This document shows, one piece after another, positions 8,065 through 14,586 of a DNA stretch of 14,586 bases. The notes under the pieces were generated by a model. It did no database searches, was not told where the DNA came from, and saw only the letters and a program-made list of their open reading frames with translations. A program made the translations under genes and the position numbers. The stretch lies in assembly GCA_004151065.3 (NCBI GenBank), contig NWUY0300023857.1, positions 36,834 to 51,419 on the forward strand, read 5' to 3'. This stretch comes from Larix sibirica. Lineage: Eukaryota; Streptophyta; Pinopsida; Pinales; Pinaceae. How positions within the stretch are numbered: position 1 is the first letter of the stretch; every line of letters begins with the position of its first letter.

Positions 8065-8396
8065 TATTCTTCTTAAATGGTAATGAGATTCTCGTACATA
8101 TAAATAATACATTAAATCCATGTTTATATGGTTTTTACCAATTTGCGAAATTCCCAAATAAAAGGACTAGTTTGTATGGAAGCTAAGGAGGAATTTGTTT
8201 AATGTTTTACCCCTTGACTAGTTTGTCACGTTTGTCCAAATATGACGGTGAGCATTTTATATTTTCATAAATGGATTTGATAAAACTTCATAGAAAAGAT
8301 GTGTTATCTATTTTCCATTTCCACATTGATCATCAAGTCATATCAATATTTTTCCACATTGATCATCAAGTCATATCAATATTTTTCTTAGTTAGG
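8065..8396 (+). repeat. About 320-bp tandem repeat, copy 1
   Basis: This copy runs from TTCTTAAATGG to TTCTTAGTTAGG and is followed by a second copy at 8397-8710. Shared landmarks include TATATGGTTTTTACCAATTTG, AAAAGGACTAGTTTGTAT, GAAGCTAAGGAGGAAT and ATGACGGTGAGCATTTTAT. Unit 1 has only one copy (about 3778-4090). Both copy ends lie in the inverted-repeat arms. Confidence 0.88.
8321..8386 (+). repeat. 33-bp perfect tandem duplication
   Basis: The string starting CCACATTGATCATCAAGTCA occurs at 8321 and again at 8354 with identical sequence. It is nested at the end of the first 320-bp copy and absent from the second, so it is a later slip. Confidence 0.93.
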
Positions 8397-8710
8397 ATTA
8401 TTCTTAAATGATAAAGAAATTCTCAAATATATAAATAATACATTAAATTCATGTCTATATGGTTTTTACCAATTTGTGAAATTCCCCAGTAAAAGGACTA
8501 GTTTGTATAGAAGCTAAGGAGGAATGTGTAATGTTTTCCTCCTCGAATGGTTTGTCATGTTTGTCAAAAAAAAATATGACGGTGAGCATTTTATATTTTC
8601 ATTTATTTTCGTAAATGGATTTGATAAAACCTCATAGAAAAGGTGTGTTATCTTTCTCTCGTTTCCACATTTATCATTAAATCAAGTCGTATCAATATTT
8701 TTCTTAGTTG
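8397..8710 (+). repeat. About 320-bp tandem repeat, copy 2
   Basis: This copy starts GATTATTCTTAAATG and ends TTCTTAGTTGGGACAAGATG. It keeps features shared with unit 1 (CCTCCTCGAATGG here, CCTCCTTGAATGG in unit 1) that the first copy has lost (CCCCTTGACTAG). The two copies are roughly as different from each other as unit 1 is from unit 2, so their relative age is unclear. Confidence 0.88.
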
Positions 8711-9684
8711 GGACAAGATGGTTCGACATGCCTTTTTCGTTATATATATAATGACTGTGAAATTGCTATTTGTTGGTTGAATGGTAAATGAGTGAAAGTT
8801 TAGGCATTTTCTCTCATTTCAGGAGTAGAGTATATAATATTGAGAAAGGTATTAATTTGTTATTGGTTAATTGAAATGTAAGTAGGGGCACTTGTAATGG
8901 AAACATTACTCGAGTCTTGGGAATGCTTTATAATAAATATTTAATTATTGATATGTTTGGACTTTTGTAGAAATAAGTTAAGAGATGTTAATTGTATTTT
9001 TAGATTTTAGATATTCATGTTATAAGAAAAAAAGTTGGTTCTAGAGTAGGACTTAAAACTGTCTCTAATTGGTTAAGGGTTCGTCTTCTTTCGAAGTAAG
9101 GAAATACATTAGCGGACTAAGACCTGGAGTCATTTGACAGGAGTGGAAGTCTACCCCTTTATGAACCACCAATGGGTAATTTTAAGTGATGCGGGTTTCC
9201 TTGAATAACAGTGATGACTCAATTGGATTTGTGGATAATGACAAGTGATGGCTATCATCACTGCCAATTTGATAGTTTTGAGTTATGATAGGTTTTGTCA
9301 TCTTCAAAAAACATATAAGGTTCTTTTTTTAATTTAGAAAAAACATATTACAATAGAAGATATAAGTATCTTTTATAAGAAATAAATAGCAATTGTCCTC
9401 ATGGTGTAAAGGCATTGTCTTAATGGCAAATGGATGCGGTGCAATATGTTGTATAAGCAATAAACTAGCAATTTCTCTCATGGTGCAAAGTGACACCGTG
9501 ATATCGTATAAAAATGTAATATATTTATGGAAAATTGTAATTTTTTTCACTATGAAGGAATTTGAGATAACATATTTCCAAAATCCTCTACTTAAAATTA
9601 AAAAACTATCAACACTTCTAAAATATCTACTTCCAAATTTTGAAAATTGACATTATCGCTACAATACAGATGACTACTTTCTCG

Positions 9685-10000
9685 GTTTTCTTTATCTAGA
9701 CTATAGTGAAAGAAACATGTAGGAAATTGCCCCTAGTCATGCTCCTTGTCTTTTTAGCCCCAATCATAATAATCTATTTGAATATAATTTCTCTTGATCC
9801 ATACTTTAGCTATTAAGTTATTCATGTGTTTGGTTTTAGCTTATTCATGGCTGAAGTTTCATCATTTATGGTGTTATATTTTTGTCTTAGGAGATGTTGC
9901 ATGCCTTTAACATTTTCCTTGCTTATGTTCACTGGCAAATTGAAATCATCAAATCAAATCTTGCATATTATAGGTTTTGTTCCTTCTTTATGATCTACTT
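9685..10000. repeat. Older diverged repeat, copy b'
   Basis: This is a high-identity counterpart of 5065-5372. Unlike unit 1 it continues rightward in flank sequence rather than into an LRR, showing the likely original arrangement. Confidence 0.6.
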
Positions 10001-10580
10001 CGTTAGTGCACTAGCTACAACTTTAACAAAATTCAAAGGGTTGTTTATTATGAAAGGTAATAGATGGTTCATTTAGCATAAGGAGATTGAGACTCGACAC
10101 TTGTAAACATAAACATGATTGTCATGAACTATTTAGGATACCACTACTCTATAGATGATACCACTAATGTCATAAACTTGCTTGCTGATGTGGACAACTA
10201 CTATGCAACTTCATTTCTCAAATCAAATTAGACAATGTACAAGACACAAATAATCCCAGCATCTCAAAACTATGTGCCGACTACTATTGTTACCGTTTAG
10301 GATACCCCAACCACAATATTTTATTCTTACTTCCCATGGCATGGTGCCTTCAAAACAAAATAACATATATAGTGAGTGCGAGTAGGTTTAATTCATTGTG
10401 AAATAGCGTGACAACTTATAAATGTGATTGATGTACAAATTCGAATTAAGGGGAATTCCCTAGGATATTTTTTGGTACAAACCCCCATAGTCCTCTACTA
10501 TCAAATAAGCAATGGAATACAAACACAAATTCGAATGTCAAATACGATCGATGAAGAAATTCAAAACAAGTTGGATATTC
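10001..10580. other. Unassigned spacer between duplication and LINE
   Basis: No gene or known element is recognised. The string TTTAGGATACC occurs at about 10130 and 10306, and AAATTCGAAT at about 10437 and 10528, hinting at old internal repetition. The stretch may include unrecognisable 5' sequence of the LINE that follows. Confidence 0.4.
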
Positions 10581-11469
10581 ATACCTAGAAGGGGCCTTCG
10601 ACAGTCACCCTTGTTTTTCATTTTGGTTGTGGAGCGTTTTAGCCATCTGTCCTAAAGGATCATGCTGCGAGTGCCCTCAAAGGTGTGTTGATTGGGGGAA
10701 ATTTAAGAATTACCCATCTTTTCTTTGTCGAGGATATTTTACTATTTACTAATGGTTCCTAACGTGATATTTGTAAGATCAAAGGTTTGTTGGATTTGTT
10801 TACAGGTGTTTCTGGTATGATGATTAATCAACACAAATCCTTTGTCTCTTTTCTGAATCTAGGCTTAGATAGAATTCAATGGATCAGAACTACTTTTTAT
10901 TTCCCTGATGTGGATTCTCAGATATGGATTAAATATCTTGGTTTTCTTATTAAGCCAAATGATTATCTATCAAAATATTTGCATTAGCTATTTGGTAAGG
11001 TTGAGAAGAGAATTTTCTTATGGTGTAATCTTTGGATCTCGAGAGGTGGAATAGTGATCATCTTAAATTCCATTTTGGAAGCTATCTCGGTCTTTTGGTT
11101 CTCCTTGGCTCATGTGCCAAGTAGTATTCTTGATCACATCTGAAAGTTGTGTTTTAATTTCCTTTGGAACAACAAAAATCCGGAAAAATATTTTCACTTG
11201 ATGGCTTGGAATAAGCTTACCCTTCCCAAGGATCTTAGGGGTTGGGGTTTCAAACATCCATTATTCTTTGCAAAGGCTCTCTCGACAACATGTATATGGA
11301 AGATTGCTCAAGTAGACAATCTTTGGACAAGAGTGGTATACCAAATGTATATTTACCTTCTATCCATGAAGAATGGTTTCGAAGAAGGACCAAGGTTTTC
11401 AAGAATATTTCTACCATGTGGAAAGCTTCTTTGCAGGATTTTGACCTCATTGCAGATTGGATAGAATGA
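10581..11469 (+). pseudogene. LINE reverse transcriptase remnant
   Basis: This part would copy element RNA into DNA at a nicked target. From 10590 the frame reads RRGLRQSPLFFILVVERFSHL. After a shift the second frame runs HAASALKGVLIGGNLRITHL and FFVEDILLF, where FVED (10724-10735) stands at the catalytic (F/Y)xDD box, with the first Asp replaced by Glu. TAA at 10760, TAG at 10985 and TGA at 11141 (probably once TGG, in HI*KLCFNFLW) interrupt it. The longest open piece, 11147-11464, carries FNFLWNNKNPEKYFHLMAWN and LPKDLRGWGFKHPLFFAKAL, typical of the region after the LINE RT palm. Near 11350 the homology moves to another frame (SIHEEWFRRRTKVFKNIS...DWIE), ending at TGA 11467. The changed catalytic residue and the breaks mean no activity. 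Confidence 0.85.
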
Positions 11470-11759
11470 CGTGTTGGTGATGGGAAAATACTGCAGCTAG
11501 GCATTGATCCATGGGAGGGGTATAGTGAAGGTTTTGAGCTTCCTAGTCATATGGTAACATCATTGTAGGATCAAGGTTATTTTTTCCTTTATCATATCTC
11601 AGATGGTGTGCTCACAAATTAGTTTAAACGAGAATGGCTTTAGGCTGACCATTTTGGCTTTGATGTTATAAACAATATGAAATGGAACAATTATATTAAG
11701 TCCCTTTAAGATTGGCATATCTGTTTGATTGACAAGGAAGACGAGATTATTTGGTGCAG

Positions 11760-12021
11760 AAATTTAGGAGGAAACTACCAACCCAGGTTGTGTTATTGGG
11801 TTGCTAGAGAAGAGGAGGATTTACCTCATCCTCAATGGTGGCACCAAGTTGTGTGGAAGATGGAGTTCCCATTAAAAATTTAGCTACTTTTTTGGTTAGG
11901 TTTAGCTAAAAGGATCCTTGTATGGGATTTCCTAGCAAAGAATTTGTATTCGGGGCCCAGGTTTTGTCCTTTATGCAGATATAAAAAAGAATCTGCATCC
12001 CATCTTTTTTTTCATTGCTCA
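11760..12021 (+). pseudogene. LINE zinc-binding (zf-RVT-like) remnant
   Basis: The translation contains WWHQVVWKMEFPLKI*LLFWL followed by a Cys/His cluster, CPLCRYKKESASHLFFHC, at 11965-12018. The C-x2-C...H-x4-C spacing and the HLFFHC ending are characteristic of the zinc-binding domain found downstream of RT in plant LINE-derived proteins (Pfam zf-RVT). In-frame stops occur before (about 11881, where Lys-Ile is followed by TAG) and after (TAA at 12022). It is part of the same dead element as its neighbours. Confidence 0.8.
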
Positions 12022-12306
12022 TAACTTCAAAATATGTGGTTGACTGTCTCCCAGGAAAAAGGCTTCTCCTTTGATTGGAATGGCGAAGACTTATAGGAGT
12101 TTTTAAACAATTCGCTCTCAGATCCTTCTTCTCCAATTTTTAAGTCTCTTCCGGTCATGGTTATCTGGGGCACCTGGTTGGCCTGAAATATGAGTATATT
12201 TGAGGAAAAAGATATTCCTCCTCATGTTTATGCACTTAAAAATCTAGCATTATTTGATGCTTTTCCCCAGCAGAGGAAGGATCCTAAGAACATAATCATC
12301 CTTGAG

Positions 12307-12599
12307 ATGAATGTTGATAAGTCTTTGATAAGGATTTCCATTGCTGATGTTTTATGGTGCATATCAAGGGGAGCCTACATTAGGTGGTATAGGGGGTGCC
12401 ATCTTTTCCTCCAATGAAGTGGGGATCAAATTCGCAACATGTTTGGGTCATTGTTCTAATAACATAGCAGAATGTTAGCTTTGAAAACGGTTTTACATCT
12501 ATCTATATCAAAAAATATTCCTAGGTTTCAAGTTTATGGGGATTCACAAATTGTCATAAATTGGTTGCAGTTGAACAATCTGGCAGCGATGGGAATTTA
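12307..12599 (+). pseudogene. LINE RNase H (RVT_3-like) remnant
   Basis: RNase H degrades the RNA of the RNA-DNA hybrid. The motif order fits. EMNVDKS (12304 on) stands where the first catalytic Asp lies in K.NVDGA-type starts. LGGIGGAIFSSNEVG and SNNIAEC follow in another frame, the Glu being the second catalytic residue. ALKTVLHLSISK and YGDSQIVINWLQ come in a third register, the GDS Asp being the third. Frame changes lie near 12350-12370 and at 12474-12478 (GAATGT, extra TA, GCTTTG). The key acidic residues are all still readable, although the frame is broken. The domain ends at TAA about 12597-12599. Confidence 0.8.
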
Positions 12600-13433
12600 A
12601 CTATGACTCTATCAAGGAAGATGATCATGGATTGTATAATTTTATATTTTTTAAAATCCCTAGAACTATTTTTTCTTGTGATTTCAAAATTTATGGGCTT
12701 TTTTTATTTTTATTTTAGAGGAATAGTATGGATCTTTTTATCCGTCTTTTTTACAAAATGGATTTTTTTGACTCAGTTATATATTATTTTTCGCTGATAA
12801 ACCTTAAGCTCATATAAAATGTGGTTTATTTTAATATAAAAAATGCAGTTGAGAATGTCGTATTTTCCAAAGAAAATGTTCACAAGTGAGTGAATTGAAG
12901 GCCAAGAATATAAATGTTTTACAAAATTTCAAAGTTGGAAAAACAAGATTATATTTTTGAAATTTATAATAAAATAAACTTAAGGTCAAAGATGGCCAAT
13001 GTGTTTGGCATAAACAAGATAAAAGATAAGTCACTTGAGAAAATATTTATGGAAATCTGGGTAAATGTTAAAAGAAAGAAGCTTATTTATTTTCTTAAAT
13101 TGTTTATGTAATGGTTTCTTTTTCATATATTTTTCCAATGGCCATCAAGCTCATGAAATTGGCCCTTTGTTGATTTTTTCTAAGGTTTTTAAAGCATGTC
13201 AATGAATTTGAATATGGCGACGATTATGATTCTAACATATAAAGGATTACAATACCATTGATGAATAGGTGGACACACATAAATGGATAATTTAATTTCA
13301 AATGTTAAATTTTTCAATGTGATTTAAAACATGTAATTTGGGACATCATAACTCGCCATAACTCGCCATTAGTTAGATGTTAAATATAGTTATATTTGAT
13401 TTTTTGTTTTTAAATTTTCATTACACTGAACTT
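12600..13433. other. AT-rich stretch without a gene
   Basis: T-rich sequence at 12640-12800 may be LINE 3' UTR. An open frame at 12914-13111 (65 codons, Lys/Ile/Phe-rich) matches no family I know and looks like chance in AT-rich DNA. A 10-bp tandem duplication (CATAACTCGC twice, 13347-13366) is present. Confidence 0.5.
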
Positions 13434-13533
13434 AAAACTAAATAATAGGACATTTAATATAGTTTTATAGAAGACTGAATTAAAAGTAAAACTAAATAAT
13501 AGGACATTTAATATAGTTTTATAGAAGATTGAA
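13434..13533 (+). repeat. 54-bp tandem duplication, 2 copies
   Basis: Copies start AAAACTAAATAATAGGACAT at 13434 and 13488. They are nearly identical over at least 45 bp, with a GACTGAATT/GATTGAATT difference. The match is much higher than in the surrounding decayed DNA, so the duplication is young. Confidence 0.93.
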
Positions 13534-14085
13534 TTTTTTAATGAAGAATATTTTTATGTAAATATTAGTTTTATAATATTTTTATTTTTATGTAGATTGG
13601 ATCTCCCCTTTCTCTTTATACAACACTTTTTTATTAAATTTACGTATCAAATCTATATTTTTCTTAGATAGATAGAATTTTTTATTTAATCATATATTTA
13701 TATTTAACTAAGTATTATTCAGATTAATTTTAATCCAAGTCATCATAAATTTATTATGAATATTAATTTTCTAATACTTAAAATATTGGCTTCCAATAGT
13801 TGAGATGTCAGTTTCTAATATATTTTTTGTAGCAATATATTGGATCTTGTAATAGGGCCTGCACCCATAATATAATTAAATGAACAAGTTTCCAATTAAT
13901 TCATTAATATAAATTAATTGTTAAATATTTTACTATTAAATGTAAACTTGATATAGAGTATATATGTAACTTCAAGAACTTTTATCTACATAAATGACCA
14001 AGCATGTCCATATCTTTTCTAACTTATATGCTATCGTTATATACTTTGCTATGTTCATAAATAATTGAGCAATTCTTCCTCTCAA
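13534..14085. other. AT-rich stretch without a gene
   Basis: I see no open frame, RNA gene or clear repeat here. The sequence is dominated by A/T runs. Confidence 0.5.
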
Positions 14086-14166
14086 TCCATGTATTCCTCT
14101 CAATCACTTAAGTTTTGATAAGTAACATGTGATCTTTTTTGTTCTTCTCATAAATCAAATGTCTAA

Positions 14167-14505
14167 ATTGTGAGATAGAGCATGTGCTATCTCTCCTCAT
14201 CACTTGAATTGCTATATTGTGAGAAAGGGAATGTGTTAGTTCCCCTCAACATCCAAATGCTAATATTGTGATAAAGGACATCTTCTCCCTCTTTTCATCA
14301 CAAGGAATCCTAGATTATAAGAAAGGGCATGTATTGATCTTTATCATGACTAAACTTCCTATATTGTGAGAAAGGACATGTGCTCCTCCTCCTCATCAAC
14401 CACGTTCCCATATTATGAGAAAGTAATATACTCCTCCTAATCACCAAAACCCTTAGATCATTAGAAAGGGCATGTTCTCCTCTACCTTATCCCACAAATG
14501 CCTAA
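14167..14505 (+). repeat. Degenerate 49-bp minisatellite, about 7 copies
   Basis: Units can be aligned on ATTGTGAGAAAGGGCATGTG, with starts at 14167, 14216, 14265, 14314, 14363, 14412 and 14457. The spacing is exactly 49 bp five times, then 45 bp. The second half of each unit is pyrimidine-rich, with TCTCCTC and ATCAC-like strings. Units differ a lot from one another but keep phase, which is the mark of an old tandem array. More diverged units probably extend left to about 14088, and the array may continue right of the window. Confidence 0.85.
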
Positions 14506-14586
14506 AAACTATTTTTTTGGTCGTATTTTCAGCTTATCTTCTTGTAGGTTTGCTCAAATTTCAAGCGGGAGCACTCATTAGATGCA

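Larger units (their letters stand above)
5373..9999 (+). repeat. Tandem segmental duplication, unit 2 (about 4.63 kb)
   Basis: This unit starts inside LRR coding sequence and ends at TGATCTACT (9991-9999), beyond which the sequence (TCGTTAGTGCACTAGC) differs from the LRR found after the same string in unit 1. Unit 2 lacks the LTR insertion and about 95 bp corresponding to 1142-1238. It has an extra 320-bp segment at about 8065-8710 relative to unit 1. The equivalent LRR part of unit 1 would lie left of the window. Confidence 0.88.
7835..9999. other. Gene-free flank, distal part of duplication unit 2
   Basis: This is the paralogue of 3543-5372, with no supported gene. It includes the inverted-repeat arms near 8012-8061 and 8694-8742, the extra 320-bp copy between them, and the fourth copy of the older repeat at 9685-10000. 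Confidence 0.55.
10581..12599 (+). mobile_element. 5'-truncated, decayed LINE (non-LTR retrotransposon) with RT, zf-RVT and RNase H
   Basis: Translated pieces in the plus direction follow the ORF2 order of plant LINEs. First come the RT motif RGLRQ..PLFFILVVE (10590 on) and the catalytic-box region. Next are the RT thumb/linker pieces (FNFLWNNKNP, MAWNKLTLPKDLRGWGF) and the WRVGDGK-like motif. A Cys/His motif (zf-RVT) and an RNase H region with the motif GDSQIVINWLQ close the series. The endonuclease and the N-terminal half of RT are missing, consistent with 5' truncation during target-primed reverse transcription. Frames switch at least four times and many stops interrupt it, so it is dead. 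The exact 3' end, poly-A tail and target duplications could not be placed. The AT-rich sequence after 12600 may include its 3' UTR. Confidence 0.85.

Noticed and set aside
9329-9650. Overlapping open frames on both strands (9329-9550 minus, 9393-9650 plus)
   Set aside because: The counterpart in unit 1 (about 4690-5030) does not keep these frames, and no domain is recognisable.
12914-13111. 65-codon plus-strand open frame
   Set aside because: It is Lys/Ile/Phe-rich as expected from AT-rich DNA, with no homology I recognise and no supporting context.

Overview
The window looks like an AT-rich, gene-poor stretch of a plant nuclear genome. The evidence is a leucine-rich-repeat (LRR) region of a plant NLR immune receptor, a long LTR of plant Copia style, and a decayed plant LINE whose reverse transcriptase is followed by a zinc-binding domain and an RNase H domain. 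The large proportion of old, mutated repeat sequence would suit a gymnosperm, but nothing seen here proves that. No complete, intact protein-coding gene is present.

The left two thirds (about 1-9999) is a tandem segmental duplication. Unit 1 (1-5372, cut by the window edge) holds the last 93 codons of an NLR-type gene and its 3' flank. Unit 2 (5373-9999) holds a longer piece of a paralogous NLR gene (about 1.18 kb of LRR and C-terminal tail, with one in-frame stop and one frameshift) and the paralogous 3' flank. The boundary at 5373 joins flank DNA directly to the middle of an LRR domain, so the copy in unit 2 lacks its promoter, start and NB-ARC region because of how the duplication was formed. 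The C-terminal tail, which differs between copies mostly at amino-acid-changing sites, has a pattern faintly like a heavy-metal-associated (HMA) domain.

Unit 1 carries a 1,876-bp insertion (1662-3537) bounded by TGTTG...CAACA and a perfect 5-bp target duplication, CTATT. The matching position of unit 2 (7830-7834) is the empty site. It is best read as a solo LTR of a Copia-like retrotransposon, inserted in only one copy of the duplication. It contains several internal tandem repeats and a TATA-like box. Unit 2 has its own changes: an extra tandem copy of about 320 bp, a deletion of about 95 bp and an expanded AATT microsatellite.

The right third holds about 580 bp with nothing recognised (10000-10580), a 5'-truncated and heavily mutated LINE (10581-12599), AT-rich DNA without genes, a 54-bp tandem duplication (13434-13533), and a degenerate 49-bp minisatellite at the right edge (14167-14505). 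Relatives of that minisatellite's units, in both orientations, also appear inside the duplicated flanks.

No tRNA, rRNA, CRISPR array or convincing intact regulatory unit was seen. The most interesting points are the breakpoint-made gene truncation with its diversified tail, the dated solo-LTR insertion, and the shared minisatellite units.
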